From: Citrobacter freundii
GTDB taxonomy: Bacteria; Pseudomonadota; Gammaproteobacteria; Enterobacterales; Enterobacteriaceae
NCBI RefSeq assembly: GCF_029717145.1
Contig: NZ_CP099222.1
Span: 310,001 to 374,000, forward strand
Direction of reading: 5' to 3'
Length of the DNA: 64,000 nucleotides
Positions 32,267 through 43,842 of the stretch are shown here, piece by piece. The stretch's first letter is position 1; each line of letters begins with the position of its first letter. Position numbers and translations under genes: made by a program. The notes beneath the pieces are model-generated. The model saw nothing but the letters and a program-made list of their open reading frames with translations. It had not been told where the DNA came from and searched no databases.

Positions 32267-32593
32267 CTAACCGCGCAACTGCACCATGCCGTCTTTCACC
32301 CGGGCTTCGTAGTGCGCCACGGAATGACTTTCGTCCTCCATGCACAGACCGTCGCTGAGGCGGAAGCGCTGTTTTTTCAGCGGGCTGGCAACCCATAGCT
32401 CGCCCTGGTGCTCAGCAATAATCCCGCGTGAAAGTACGCTGGACTGGAAGAACGGGTCGATGTTGCTGATCGCAAACACCTGGTCGCTGTGATAAGGACG
32501 GAAAATCGCGACTTGCTCTTTACCTAACAGGGCGCAGACGCCTGTTGCAGGCAGAATGTCATCGATTTTGCAGATGTTTTTCCACTGGCTCAT
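32267..32593 (-). CDS. nirD: Nitrite reductase (NADH) small subunit
   Basis: Small subunit of the cytosolic NADH-dependent nitrite reductase, 108 residues with a Rieske-like fold. The Rieske cysteine/histidine ligands are absent, as known for this family. It overlaps nirB by 4 bases. Confidence 0.98.
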   Translation of the reverse strand: MSQWKNICKIDDILPATGVCALLGKEQVAIFRPYHSDQVFAISNIDPFFQSSVLSRGIIAEHQGELWVASPLKKQRFRLSDGLCMEDESHSVAHYEARVKDGMVQLRG

Positions 32594-35133
32594 GCGTTTT
32601 CCTCCACCAGAGTGACCGGGATACGCTCATACGGCGTGGCCGGGCGATGTTGTTCACGTTCAGGCACAACCTGGACATTCGGATCGCGTTTATCGCTGTT
32701 GATAAAGTGCTTGAAGCGAACCTGCGCGGACGGCGTGTTGACGGTTTCTGTCCACTCGCATACGACGGCTTCACGCAGACGCGCCATCTCTTCTTCCAGA
32801 TGCTCGTTCAGGCCCAGTTTGTCGTCGATGATGACAGACTTCAGATACTCGATGCCGCCTTCCAGGTTATCTAACCACGGTGCGGTACGGGTCAGTTTGT
32901 CCGCAGTACGGATGTAGAACATCATGAAGCGGTCAAGGTATTTCATCAGCGTTTCACGGTCGAGATCCGCTGCCAGTAGATCCGCATGGCGTGGTTTCAT
33001 CCCGCCGTTACCACAGACGTACAGGTTCCAGCCTTTTTCAGTGGCGATGATACCCACGTCTTTACCTTGGGCTTCTGCGCACTCACGGGTACAGCCAGAG
33101 ACGCCAAACTTCATTTTGTGCGGGGTACGAATGCCCTTGTAGCGGTTTTCAAGCTCAACGCCGAAGCCTACGCTATCGCCGACACCATAACGGCACCAGG
33201 TGCTACCCACGCAGGTTTTCGCCATACGCAGCGCTTTAGCATACGCATGACCGGTTTCGAAGCCCGCTTCAATCAACTGACGCCAGATTTCCGGCAGGTC
33301 ATCTTTTTGCGCGCCGAACAGACCAATACGCTGAGAACCGGTGATCTTGGTGTACAGATTGAACTCACGAGCGATACGGCCCACGGCAACCAGACCTTCC
33401 GGGGTAATTTCGCCACCGGCAGAGCGTGGGATAACGGAGTAGGTACCGTCTTTCTGGATGTTGGCCAGGAAGTTGTCGTTGGTATCCTGCAGCGGCGTGT
33501 GCTGCGGCTTGAGGATGTATTCATTCCAGCAGGAGGCCAGCAGGGAACCGACGGTTGGTTTACATACTTCGCAGCCGTAACCTTTACCGTGTTTCGCCAG
33601 CAATTCCTCGAAGGTTTTAATGCCTTCCACGCGGATGAGATGGAACAGTTCCTGACGTGAGTACGGGAAGTGATCGCACAGGTTGTTGTTGACTTCGATG
33701 CCCTGTTTCGCCAGTTCGGCATTCAGCACCTGGGTAACCAGCGGAATACAACCACCGCAGCCAGTACCGGCTTTGGTTTCGGCTTTCAGCGCTGCAACGG
33801 TGTGGCAGCCTTTGTTAATGGCGGCAACCAGCATGCCTTTGGTGACGTCGAAGCAGGAACAAATCTGCGCGCTGTCCGGCAGTTTATCCACGCCGATGGA
33901 CGGCTTACCGCTGCCTGAGTGTGCTGGCAGGATCAGTGAGTCCGGGTTTTCCGGCAGTTCGATGGCGTTCAGCACCAGCTGCAGCAGGTTGCCGTAATCG
34001 CTGGTGTCACCCACCAGAACCGCGCCCAGCAGCGTTTTGTTATCTTCGCTGACGATCAGGCGTTTGTAGACTTCTTTACTTTCGTCGAGGTAAACGTAGC
34101 TACGGGCGCCCGGTGTACGCGCATGTGCGTCGCCGATACCGCCGACATCTACGCCCAGCAGTTTCAGCTTGGCGCTCAGGTCTGCGCCTTCGAACGCGTT
34201 TTTGCTACCGAGAATATGGTCAACGGCGACCTGCGCCATTTTGTACCCCGGTGCGACCAGTCCATAAACGCGGTCGTTCCAGCTGGCGCATTCGCCGATA
34301 GCGTAGATATCCGGGTCAGAGGTCTGGCAGGCGTCGTTGATCACGATACCGCCACGCTGTGCCACATCAAGGCCGCACTGGGTTGCCAGTTTGTCGCGCG
34401 GGCGAATACCGGTGGAGAAGACAATGAAGTCGACTTCCAGTTCGCTGCCGTCGGCAAAGCGCATGGTTTTACGCGCTTCAGTGCCTTGCTGGACGATCTC
34501 TTTGGTATTTTTGCTGGTGTGCACACGCACGCCCATGCTTTCAATTTTGCGACGTAACTGCTCGCCACCCATCTGATCCAGCTGTTCAGCCATCAGCATC
34601 GGGGCGAATTCAATCACGTGGGTTTCAACGCCTAAGCTTTTCAGGGCACCTGCGGCTTCCAGACCCAGCAGGCCACCACCGACAACGGCGCCGCGTTTAC
34701 TGCGACGAGCGCAAGACTCAATGGCGTTGAGGTCTTCAATAGTACGGTAAACGAAACAGTCCTGCGTTTCCGAACCTTTAATTGGCGGGATCCACGGGTA
34801 GGAGCCGGTTGCCATGATCAGTTTATCGTAATAAACCGTACGACCAGCGCTGGAGTGGATCACCTTCTCCTGGCGGTTGATGGTAATCGCGCGTTCGCCG
34901 ACTAATACCTTCACGCCGTGCTTCTCGTAGAAGCCTTCACGCACCAGAGACAGCTCTTCAGCAGTGTGGTGAGAGAAGTAAGAAGACAGGTGTACGCGGT
35001 CGTATGCTTTGCGGGGTTCTTCACAGAAGACGGTAATATCAAACTTGTCCGCATCGGATTTATCAAGAAGATCCTCAATAAAGCGATGGCCGACCATACC
35101 ATTACCGATAATAGCGAGTCTGACTTTGCTCAT
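32590..35133 (-). CDS. nirB: Nitrite reductase (NADH) large subunit
   Basis: Reduces nitrite to ammonium in the cytosol with NADH. Of 847 residues, the N-terminal part is a FAD/NAD-binding oxidoreductase (IGNGMVGHRFIEDLL; VVGGGLLGLEAAGAL). A BFD-like [2Fe-2S] region follows with CSCFDVTKG and AGTGCGGC. The C-terminal siroheme/[4Fe-4S] domain has TCVGSTWCRYG and SGCTRECAEAQGKD supplying four cysteines. First gene of nirBDC-cysG. Confidence 0.99.
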   Translation of the reverse strand: MSKVRLAIIGNGMVGHRFIEDLLDKSDADKFDITVFCEEPRKAYDRVHLSSYFSHHTAEELSLVREGFYEKHGVKVLVGERAITINRQEKVIHSSAGRTVYYDKLIMATGSYPWIPPIKGSETQDCFVYRTIEDLNAIESCARRSKRGAVVGGGLLGLEAAGALKSLGVETHVIEFAPMLMAEQLDQMGGEQLRRKIESMGVRVHTSKNTKEIVQQGTEARKTMRFADGSELEVDFIVFSTGIRPRDKLATQCGLDVAQRGGIVINDACQTSDPDIYAIGECASWNDRVYGLVAPGYKMAQVAVDHILGSKNAFEGADLSAKLKLLGVDVGGIGDAHARTPGARSYVYLDESKEVYKRLIVSEDNKTLLGAVLVGDTSDYGNLLQLVLNAIELPENPDSLILPAHSGSGKPSIGVDKLPDSAQICSCFDVTKGMLVAAINKGCHTVAALKAETKAGTGCGGCIPLVTQVLNAELAKQGIEVNNNLCDHFPYSRQELFHLIRVEGIKTFEELLAKHGKGYGCEVCKPTVGSLLASCWNEYILKPQHTPLQDTNDNFLANIQKDGTYSVIPRSAGGEITPEGLVAVGRIAREFNLYTKITGSQRIGLFGAQKDDLPEIWRQLIEAGFETGHAYAKALRMAKTCVGSTWCRYGVGDSVGFGVELENRYKGIRTPHKMKFGVSGCTRECAEAQGKDVGIIATEKGWNLYVCGNGGMKPRHADLLAADLDRETLMKYLDRFMMFYIRTADKLTRTAPWLDNLEGGIEYLKSVIIDDKLGLNEHLEEEMARLREAVVCEWTETVNTPSAQVRFKHFINSDKRDPNVQVVPEREQHRPATPYERIPVTLVEENA

Positions 35134-35156
35134 TTTTGCCTCGATTTCTTTTCTAT

Positions 35157-35234
35157 TACTGCCTACCTTAACGATTCATCAACCCCGCTTATTGATACAA
35201 ATCAATTTCGCCCTTATATACTCCTTAAGAGGTA
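35157..35234 (-). promoter_or_regulatory. nirB promoter with FNR and NarL/NarP sites
   Basis: Perfect FNR palindrome TTGAT-ACAA-ATCAA at 35192-35205 and a NarL/NarP 7-2-7 pair (TACTCCT-TA-AGAGGTA) at 35219-35234. Their centres are 28 bases apart, the same as the known -41.5 and -69.5 positions in E. coli. A -10 TAAGGT at 35170-35165 puts the start near 35157, 24 bases before the nirB ATG. Confidence 0.93.
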
Positions 35235-35366
35235 TATAACTGATTTGTCAGCGTTTTTATAAGTCACGGAATTGACAGGCTTTTCATGTTTGTATGATTA
35301 GCGTACAAATTAAGGGGTTTTAGTGTGAATAGGTCAGGATCCTAAGGGTTAGAAAGGGGAGTGATA

Positions 35367-35399
35367 AATGCCGGATAATCAGAGCCGCTATCCGGCATT
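35367..35399 (-). terminator. REP-like hairpin terminator after tsgA
   Basis: Perfect 11-bp stem AATGCCGGATA/TATCCGGCATT with an 11-base loop, directly after the tsgA stop. It looks like a single REP unit reused as a terminator. Confidence 0.7.
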
Positions 35400-35404
35400 C
35401 AGGT

Positions 35405-36586
35405 TTACTGCACAGCCGGTGCGTTATGCTGGCGATGACGCGTGACAAACCCAAGGATAAAGCACATCACGAATACCACAGCATACAGGCCATTCGCGGT
35501 TTGTAGTGCGGCCAGAGGACCGCTGTGGGCAACGATCGGACCGGTCACCACGAAGGTTAACATGGTCCCAATGGTGCCGCAGGTCAGGACGAAGTTAACC
35601 AGCTTCGGTGAGGCCACTTTAGTCTGCTGGGAGCCGAGGGTGATAATGGTGGTATAAATGGCGCTGGAGAAGAAGCCCAGCGTCAGAATGAACCACGGCA
35701 TGTGCTCTGGCGTACCGGTGATGAAGAGATACATCAATACGGTTGCCAGTCCTGCCAGCACGGTCAGGATACGCTGCAAATCAAAGAAGCGCAGGATAAA
35801 GCTAAACGCCCACATACCCACCATGTAGGACATCCAGAAATCGCTGACCAGCTTACCTGCATCGTTCAGGCTCATGCCGAGGCTTTTGGCGTATTCCGGC
35901 ACCCAGGAGATAAAACCCAACTGACCGAGGATGTAGCACAGCGCGGCGATGGACAAAAACAGCACACCAATGCCCCACTTCTCTTTCGCCACCGGTGTTT
36001 CCGGTTGCTGCGCGTGTTTACCCAGCGCCGGGAACTCACAGCCAAAGGTCAGCAGGAAAATGGCGACGTACACCAGGCCGATACAGGCGTAGACCCAGTA
36101 CCATTCGATGCTACGCGCCAGCAGGTACGCGGCAACCATCGGGAAAATCATGCCCGCCATGCTGAAGAAGGAATCTGTAAACAGCAGGCGAGATCCACGC
36201 TGGCGACCTTCATACATCTGGGTGACCAGGAAAGTACCAATCGACATGGTGATCCCGCTGACGACCCCCAGCACAAACATGGCGGCGGAGAACAGCGCCA
36301 GGCTATGCGTGAGCATCAGTCCGGCGACAGCCAGCAGCATCAGAATAAAGCCAAAACGTAGCTGCGTTTTCAACGGGACAATTTCCATCAGCCACGCATT
36401 CAGAAAAATAGAGATCAGAATACCGGCATTCAGAAAGGTGAAGGTGTTACTCATACTGGAAACGGGCAAATGGAAATAGTCTGCGATGTTTCCCATCACC
36501 ATCCCGGTGACAATAACCAACGCGCCTGTCAGGGCGTAGGAGAGAAAGCTGATCCATGTGAGCTTGATACGATTGCTGTTAGTCAT
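35405..36586 (-). CDS. tsgA: Major facilitator family transporter TsgA
   Basis: Twelve-helix inner-membrane MFS protein of 393 residues, close to E. coli/Salmonella TsgA, whose substrate is not known. The start [11 protein letters not shown] at 36586 is the family start; an ATG 30 bases upstream is open. It is divergent from ppiA across a CRP-site region. Confidence 0.95.
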   Translation of the reverse strand: MTNSNRIKLTWISFLSYALTGALVIVTGMVMGNIADYFHLPVSSMSNTFTFLNAGILISIFLNAWLMEIVPLKTQLRFGFILMLLAVAGLMLTHSLALFSAAMFVLGVVSGITMSIGTFLVTQMYEGRQRGSRLLFTDSFFSMAGMIFPMVAAYLLARSIEWYWVYACIGLVYVAIFLLTFGCEFPALGKHAQQPETPVAKEKWGIGVLFLSIAALCYILGQLGFISWVPEYAKSLGMSLNDAGKLVSDFWMSYMVGMWAFSFILRFFDLQRILTVLAGLATVLMYLFITGTPEHMPWFILTLGFFSSAIYTTIITLGSQQTKVASPKLVNFVLTCGTIGTMLTFVVTGPIVAHSGPLAALQTANGLYAVVFVMCFILGFVTRHRQHNAPAVQ

Positions 36587-36703
36587 GACTGGCCTGTATA
36601 GAAGTGTAAGGCGCATTGAAGGCGCCGTGAGCGGGCGGATTTTAGGTGTTTTGTTGATGTATTTAAATATTTTTTAGCAACTGCTGTTTCTATTACATAT
36701 TTC

Positions 36704-36723
36704 AATGTGATCATGATCACATT
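36704..36723. promoter_or_regulatory. Perfectly palindromic CRP site in the tsgA/ppiA region
   Basis: The 20-base sequence from 36704 to 36723 is a perfect palindrome with core TGTGATCATGATCACA, a consensus CRP operator. It lies about 130 bases from both genes. ppiA of E. coli is known to be controlled by CRP and CytR. Confidence 0.85.
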
Positions 36724-36775
36724 GATGCGCGTTGCAAAGCATTTACATTTGTTTCAGGTTCGTAAAATTAAGTAA

Positions 36776-37423
<648 letters not shown>

Positions 37424-37530
37424 TCGTATTTTTGCGCGGGCGGTTCCTGCCCGCGTTCTCTCCCTTCTCTGCGTAACCCGAAATTGCTGCTTATACTTGT
37501 GGCAAGTGCCGGCACATTCAGGGAGGTCAC

Positions 37531-37698
37531 GTGAAAAAACTCACCGATAAACAAAAGTCCTGTCTTTGGGAGCAGCTGCGAAACGGCAATTTCCAGGCTA
37601 GTCGACGTCTGGAAGGCGTGGAGATTCCACGGGTTACGCTGAGCGCTGAAGATGCCCTGGCGCGACTTGAAGAATTGAGGAGGCACTATGAGCGATAA
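37531..37698 (+). CDS. yhfG: Fic antitoxin-like protein YhfG
   Basis: A 55-residue protein with a GTG start after GGGAGGTCAC. It carries the class I Fic antitoxin motif (S/T)xxxE(G/N) as S24-RRL-E28-G29; the glutamate is the inhibitory residue. Close to E. coli YhfG (FicA), with which Fic forms a crystallised complex. It overlaps fic by 11 bases, so translation is coupled and antitoxin comes first. Confidence 0.93.
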   Translation: MKKLTDKQKSCLWEQLRNGNFQASRRLEGVEIPRVTLSAEDALARLEELRRHYER

Positions 37699-38290
37699 AT
37701 TCGGTGATGGGCGCGATCCCTATTTGTATCCGGGCCTGAACGTGATGCGTAATCGTCTCGGGGTCCATCAGGCCCAGCGTCTGGCGCAGGCGGCCTACGA
37801 ATTGACGGCGCTACGGGCGGCGACGATTGGGCTGGGCCCGCTAAAACGCGGTCTGCCGCATCTGTGCGCTATTCATCGCCAGCTCTATCAGGATATTTTT
37901 GACTGGGCGGGCCATCTGCGCGAGGTCGATATTTACCAGGGCGATACCCGCTTCTGCCACTTTGCTTATATCGAGAAAGAGGGCAACGCGCTGATGCAGG
38001 ACCTGGAAGACGAGTCCTGGCTGGTGGGGCTGTCGGCGGATAAGTTTATCGACCGACTTGCGCATTATTATTGCGAAATTAATGTGCTACACCCATTTCG
38101 TATTGGCAGCGGTCTGGCCCAACGTATTTTCTTCGAACAGTTAGCGGTTCATGCCGGGTATATGCTCAGTTGGGAGGGTATCCCGGTCGAAGAGTGGAAT
38201 CAGGCCAACCAGAGTGGTGCGATGGGCGACCTGTCGGCGCTGCGGGCGATATTTCGTAAAGTGGTAAGCGAAGCCCGAGAAACTGGGTAG
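37688..38290 (+). CDS. fic: Fic-family protein Fic
   Basis: A 200-residue Fic-fold protein like E. coli Fic. The active-site loop reads [12 protein letters not shown], departing from HxFx(D/E)GNGRxxR at the acidic, Asn and first Arg positions. The same variant is known in E. coli Fic, for which AMP transfer has not been shown. Gly55, whose change to Arg gives the filamentation phenotype in E. coli, is present. It lies between yhfG and pabA. Confidence 0.95.
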   Translation: MSDKFGDGRDPYLYPGLNVMRNRLGVHQAQRLAQAAYELTALRAATIGLGPLKRGLPHLCAIHRQLYQDIFDWAGHLREVDIYQGDTRFCHFAYIEKEGNALMQDLEDESWLVGLSADKFIDRLAHYYCEINVLHPFRIGSGLAQRIFFEQLAVHAGYMLSWEGIPVEEWNQANQSGAMGDLSALRAIFRKVVSEARETG

Positions 38291-38321
38291 AATAGCGCGG
38301 TTTTTCTGTACCGGAGCCGCC

Positions 38322-38885
38322 ATGATCCTGCTTATCGATAACTACGATTCTTTTACCTGGAACCTGTATCAATATTTCTGCGAACTGGGCGCAGAGGTCC
38401 TTGTCAGGCGCAACGACGAGCTGACGCTGGCGCAAATTGATGCGTTAAGTCCGCAAAAAATCGTTATTTCCCCCGGTCCCTGCACGCCGGATGATGCCGG
38501 GATTTCGCTGGATGTCATCCGTCACTATGCGGGAATAACCCCGATGCTGGGCGTCTGTCTGGGCCACCAGGCGATGGCGCAGGCGTTTGGTGCCAGCGTC
38601 GTGCGGGCGGCGAAAGTCATGCACGGTAAGACCTCCCCGATTACGCATACCGGGCAGGGCGTTTTTCAGGGGCTGGCGAACCCGCTAACGGTGACGCGCT
38701 ACCACTCTCTGGTGGTTGCACCTGAGACGCTGCCGGCCTGCTTTGAGGTAACGGCCTGGAGTGAAACGCAGGAGATTATGGGCATTCGCCACCGCGAGTG
38801 GGATTTGGAAGGCGTGCAGTTTCACCCGGAGAGTATCCTCAGCGAGCAGGGGCATCAGCTGCTGGCTAATTTCCTCAATCGGTGA
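38322..38885 (+). CDS. pabA: Aminodeoxychorismate synthase, glutamine amidotransferase subunit
   Basis: Class I glutamine amidotransferase of 187 residues supplying ammonia to PabB for 4-amino-4-deoxychorismate, a folate precursor. The nucleophile cysteine is in [10 protein letters not shown] and the His-Glu pair in VQFHPESI; the oxyanion loop is SPGPCTP. It follows fic by 31 bases, as in E. coli. Confidence 0.98.
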   Translation: MILLIDNYDSFTWNLYQYFCELGAEVLVRRNDELTLAQIDALSPQKIVISPGPCTPDDAGISLDVIRHYAGITPMLGVCLGHQAMAQAFGASVVRAAKVMHGKTSPITHTGQGVFQGLANPLTVTRYHSLVVAPETLPACFEVTAWSETQEIMGIRHREWDLEGVQFHPESILSEQGHQLLANFLNR

Positions 38886-38901
38886 TTTGTAGTTGCTATT
38901 C

Positions 38902-38919
38902 AGTGACTTTTTATTCATA
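38902..38919 (+). promoter_or_regulatory. argD: Candidate ARG box upstream of argD
   Basis: AGTGACTTTTTATTCATA matches the ArgR consensus AATGAATAATTATTCANT at about 13 of 18 positions and a second half-site (ATTCAGT) overlaps its left end at 38898-38904. ArgR control of argD is established in E. coli. Confidence 0.5.
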
Positions 38920-38955
38920 TTTTGTGATTATAATTTCACTAGCATTTCTGCTTAA

Positions 38956-40188
<1,233 letters not shown>

Positions 40189-40192
40189 TGGA

Positions 40193-40279
40193 TTACCGGA
40201 TAGCGCTACGCTTATCCGGTGCTACGAAGCACACCTTACTCCGTAGGCCGGATAAGGCGTTTACGCCGCCATCCGGCAA
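40193..40279. repeat. REP/BIME element between argD and yhfK
   Basis: Two REP units (TACCGGATAGCG...CTTATCCGGT and GTAGGCCGGATAAGGCG...CGCCATCCGGCA) between convergent genes. Confidence 0.9.
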
Positions 40280-40284
40280 ATCTC

Positions 40285-42372
40285 TTAACCTTTCATATCC
40301 CGCAACCGGCGGCTCAGCCAGATACCGTGGTGCGGGCGTTGACGCCATGCCACCGACGAAATGGTGTGCATGGTATTCAGATGCCCCAGTATACGTTGCA
40401 GATGCTGCTCCAGGGTACTTAATGGACCGTGGGACAGCATCTCCGACGACTCGAGAATATTCACATCACCGGAGCTCCCCGGCCCGTCATATTCCAGCCG
40501 CTGCTGACAACGCTGAATCGCAATTTCACAGGACTGCAGATACCGCTGCGCCAAATCCGGCGTCAACATAGTGTGTTCCCGGGCCAGCGTGGTCATCGCG
40601 TTAATATGTTCGACGATGAACTGGCTGTGTGTGACCCACAGTTTCATATCGGCCAGATAGTGCGAGTTGAATCCCGGCTCCTGCATTGCCTGGTTCAGTG
40701 AGTTAAACAGCGTGTTATGCGCCTGGTTGACCCGCATACGCTGATACGCTAGCGGTGTGGCCTGTGGATCGTTGCTGAGGATCAGGCGAATGGCTTCCTG
40801 GTCGGCTTCCAGCGCATCGTGGGCGTTTTTGCGCAGCAGGCCGCTTTGCCACTGTGGCCACAGCCAGAGCGTGCCGCCAAAGGCAATCAAACAGCCCAGC
40901 ACCGTATCGACAAAGCGCGGCACAATAAACTGTTCTCCGTTCAGCGTCAGCAACTGCAGGGTATACACCGCCGTAACCGTAAACCCGACGGTGGCCCAGC
41001 CGTAGTTTTTGCGCATGATCAGATAGCTGACGAGGGTGATGACCAGCATGGCAGCCAGCGTAAACCCTTCCGGAATATGAAAGTGCAGCGTGACGCCGGC
41101 AATCACCAGCCCGACAAGCGTACCCAGCGAACGATGCAGAATGCGTACCCGCGTGGCACCGTAGCCATTTTGCGTGACGAACAGGACCGTCATCAGGATC
41201 CAATAAGGTTTGGGCAGGTGTAAGGCGCTGCCCATCAGGCTGGCGATGCTCAGCATGACGCTGATACGCCCGGCATTACGCAACGCGGGAGATTTCAGCG
41301 ACAGATAGTTTTTCAGGGCCGGGAGTAACGGCAGGCGGCGCTGTTTGTCGGCCATTAAATCTCGGGCATACAGCGGACGCTGGGTGCGTAGCACGCGGGC
41401 AATGCGGCTAAAGTGCCAGTAGCAAAACTGCCCGACCGGGTTTTCCGGGTGCTGGTTGGCAATTTTCTCCAGCGTGCCAATCTGTTTTTCCATCGAAAAG
41501 CGTGTCGGCAAGCGGTGATACAGAATGTCATCTGCCAGCACGCGTAACCGGTCGGCGACGGTGCGCGCATTCCAGCGAATCACCTGTTCTGCATGACTGC
41601 GTTCGACCAGCTTCTGCACCTCTTCTGGTTGATGCAGGCTGACGGAAATATGCTCCTGCAAATCCAGCGCCTCCTGAAAGGCCCGTAGCAGGCGTTTGTA
41701 CTCGTTGTTGTGATGTGCCGACAGCATATGCATTTGCTGATAGCACTGGGTGATCAGATCCACCGCTTTTTGCTGGCGAACCAGCAGCGGGGGCAGCGCT
41801 TTTTCGGGATCGACGTGCTGGGTTAGCAGGCTGTATTTTGCTTCACAGTAATCGGCCAGTTCGCGATATAACAGGCTGAGCGATTCGCGCAGCGGCTGCT
41901 CACGCCACAGCCAAAACCAGAACCAGTTGAACGCGCCGTACCACAACGTACCTAGCGCATAGATCAGTAGCGGTTCCCAGACCGGCATGTTGCCAGCCAG
42001 GCTTAGCGTGAAAATAGCGGCAATCAGCGAGGCGGGCAGCAGTCGTGCATGCAGCGGGCTTAACTCGGCGGTCACGCCGAGAACCAGCGTCAGGCCGGTA
42101 AGAATCAGCGGGAGCGCAATGCTTTCTGCCAGCAATAGCTGCATGATCAGGCTACATCCGGCAAACAGTGACGCGCCAATAACTAAGCGTTTAAAAAATC
42201 GCTTATGCGGGGTATCAAGACCGGCAATGTTGCAGCAGGCGGGGACGAGGGAGAACAGCAGTCCCAGATGAAGCTGACCGATGATAAGACCGACAGCCAC
42301 GGGTAAACACAGCACCAGCGTTTGTCGTAGTGCGTAGTTGATCTCGGGGTGATAAATCAGTCTTCGCCACAT
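40285..42372 (-). CDS. yhfK: FUSC/YccS-family inner-membrane protein YhfK
   Basis: Protein of 695 residues with two blocks of membrane segments (about 10-160 and about 375-510), each followed by a cytosolic region, the layout of the YccS/AaeB (FUSC) family of putative efflux proteins. Substrate unknown. The start MWRRLIYHPEINYALRQ matches E. coli; an ATG four codons upstream is open. It follows crp on the same strand, separated by a terminator. Confidence 0.93.
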   Translation of the reverse strand: MWRRLIYHPEINYALRQTLVLCLPVAVGLIIGQLHLGLLFSLVPACCNIAGLDTPHKRFFKRLVIGASLFAGCSLIMQLLLAESIALPLILTGLTLVLGVTAELSPLHARLLPASLIAAIFTLSLAGNMPVWEPLLIYALGTLWYGAFNWFWFWLWREQPLRESLSLLYRELADYCEAKYSLLTQHVDPEKALPPLLVRQQKAVDLITQCYQQMHMLSAHHNNEYKRLLRAFQEALDLQEHISVSLHQPEEVQKLVERSHAEQVIRWNARTVADRLRVLADDILYHRLPTRFSMEKQIGTLEKIANQHPENPVGQFCYWHFSRIARVLRTQRPLYARDLMADKQRRLPLLPALKNYLSLKSPALRNAGRISVMLSIASLMGSALHLPKPYWILMTVLFVTQNGYGATRVRILHRSLGTLVGLVIAGVTLHFHIPEGFTLAAMLVITLVSYLIMRKNYGWATVGFTVTAVYTLQLLTLNGEQFIVPRFVDTVLGCLIAFGGTLWLWPQWQSGLLRKNAHDALEADQEAIRLILSNDPQATPLAYQRMRVNQAHNTLFNSLNQAMQEPGFNSHYLADMKLWVTHSQFIVEHINAMTTLAREHTMLTPDLAQRYLQSCEIAIQRCQQRLEYDGPGSSGDVNILESSEMLSHGPLSTLEQHLQRILGHLNTMHTISSVAWRQRPHHGIWLSRRLRDMKG

Positions 42373-42384
42373 CGGTGCAAACAA

Positions 42385-42415
42385 AAATGGCGCATTACCA
42401 GGTAACGCGCCATTT
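42385..42415 (-). terminator. Intrinsic terminator of crp
   Basis: Hairpin with arms AATGGCGCATTACC and GGTAACGCGCCATT (one mismatch), followed on the minus strand by TTTTTGTTTG. Confidence 0.85.
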
Positions 42416-42423
42416 CGACGAGG

Positions 42424-43056
42424 TTAACGCGTGCCGTAGACGACGATGGTCTTACCGTGCGCGGAGATCAGGTTCTGATCTTCCAGCATTTTCAGGATAC
42501 GACCAACGGTTTCACGGGAGCAGCCAACGATCTGGCCAATTTCCTGACGGGTGATTTTGATCTGCATGCCGTCCGGGTGGGTCATCGCGTCAGGTTGTTT
42601 CGCCAGGTTCAACAGGGTCTGGGCGATACGACCGGTGACATCCAGGAAGGCCAGGTTGCCTACTTTTTCGGACGTTACCTGCAGGCGACGAGCCATCTGA
42701 GAAGACAGGCGCATCAGAATATCCGGGTTAACCTGGATTAATTGACGAAATTTTTTGTATGAAATTTCAGCAACTTCACATGCGGTTTTGGCACGTACCC
42801 AGGCGCTACGTTCCTGGCCTTCTTCAAACAGGCCTAATTCACCAATGAAATCGCCCTGATTCAGATAAGAGAGGATCATTTCTTTCCCTTCTTCATCTTT
42901 GATCAGCACTGCCACTGAGCCTTTAACGATGTAATACAACGTTTCCGCTTTTTCACCCTGGTGAATCAGCGTGCTCTTCGATGGGTACTTATGAATATGG
43001 CAATGAGACAAGAACCATTCGAGAGTCGGGTCTGTTTGCGGTTTGCCAAGCACCAT
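42424..43056 (-). CDS. crp: cAMP receptor protein CRP
   Basis: Global catabolite regulator, 210 codons. The cAMP-binding domain has [15 protein letters not shown] and the C-helix residues Thr-Ser in QVTSEKVG; the helix-turn-helix reads [20 protein letters not shown]. By eye it differs from E. coli CRP only at residue 118, Ser for Ala, the form reported in Salmonella. Long upstream leader with a CRP-like site suggests autoregulation. Confidence 0.99.
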   Translation of the reverse strand: MVLGKPQTDPTLEWFLSHCHIHKYPSKSTLIHQGEKAETLYYIVKGSVAVLIKDEEGKEMILSYLNQGDFIGELGLFEEGQERSAWVRAKTACEVAEISYKKFRQLIQVNPDILMRLSSQMARRLQVTSEKVGNLAFLDVTGRIAQTLLNLAKQPDAMTHPDGMQIKITRQEIGQIVGCSRETVGRILKMLEDQNLISAHGKTIVVYGTR

Positions 43057-43365
43057 GCGCGGTTATCCTCTGTTATAAGCTGTCTCCAGAGTCAGAACAC
43101 GACGCTGCCTCTGGGGTTGCAAAAATATGCTTCCCGCTACCTGGGAAAGGGGCTGCTAAAAAGTGAACTGCAGCCTGTAATGTGATGTCCTCTGCATACA
43201 TGCAGTACGTCAATGTATTACTGTAGCATCCTGACTGTTTTAGCATAGCTTTCGCCGTGTGTCTCCTGGTGTCTCGCTTCAGCATGACTCAGGTCGCCTT
43301 CCGTTGCGAGAATTGTTATGTACGCGTAATCTGTCAGGAAAATTGAAACATTGGAGTTACGAAAT
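43057..43365. promoter_or_regulatory. Divergent crp/yhfA control region
   Basis: No gene seen. A CRP-like half-strong site TGTGA-TGTCCT-CTGCA lies at 43181-43196, in the part of the crp leader where E. coli has an autoregulatory CRP site. E. coli also makes a short divergent RNA from this region; I cannot tell from sequence whether it is kept here. Confidence 0.5.
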
Positions 43366-43770
43366 ATGCAAGCGCGTGTAAAGTGGGTTGAGGGGTTAAC
43401 CTTCCTCGGTGAGTCCGCCTCAGGCCACCAAATCTTGATGGACGGTAACTCCGGTGATAAAGCGCCGAGCCCGATGGAAATGGTACTCATGGCTGCGGGT
43501 GGCTGTAGCGCCATTGATGTGGTGTCGATCCTGCAAAAGGGTCGTCAGGATGTGACCAACTGCGAAGTGAAGCTCACTTCCGAGCGTCGTGAAGAAGCGC
43601 CGCGTCTGTTTACCCATATTAATCTGCATTTCATCGTTACCGGCAACGATCTGAAAGACGCTTCGGTGTCTCGCGCCGTCGATCTCTCCGCGGAAAAATA
43701 CTGCTCCGTGGCGCTGATGCTGGAAAAAGCGGTGAATATTACCCATTCCTATGAAGTGATTGCCGCGTAA
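43366..43770 (+). CDS. yhfA: OsmC-family protein YhfA
   Basis: A 134-residue OsmC/Ohr-fold protein. It has the family's central helix APSPMEMVLMAAGGCSAIDVV with one cysteine and a second cysteine in AEKYCSVALML, the redox pair of peroxidase members. The true substrate is unknown. The start MQARVKW at 43366 matches E. coli. Divergent from crp. Confidence 0.95.
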   Translation: MQARVKWVEGLTFLGESASGHQILMDGNSGDKAPSPMEMVLMAAGGCSAIDVVSILQKGRQDVTNCEVKLTSERREEAPRLFTHINLHFIVTGNDLKDASVSRAVDLSAEKYCSVALMLEKAVNITHSYEVIAA

Positions 43771-43775
43771 TCCCT

Positions 43776-43831
43776 GATGCCGGATGGATGATGTTGATTT
43801 GTAGGCCCGATAAGCGTAACGCCATCGGGCA
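43776..43831. repeat. Degenerate REP element between yhfA and prkB
   Basis: One full unit GTAGGCCCGATAAGCGTAAC...GCCATCGGGCA plus a partial GATGCCGGATGGATGATG, between convergent genes. Confidence 0.8.
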
Positions 43832-43842
43832 CTTCCCACGCT

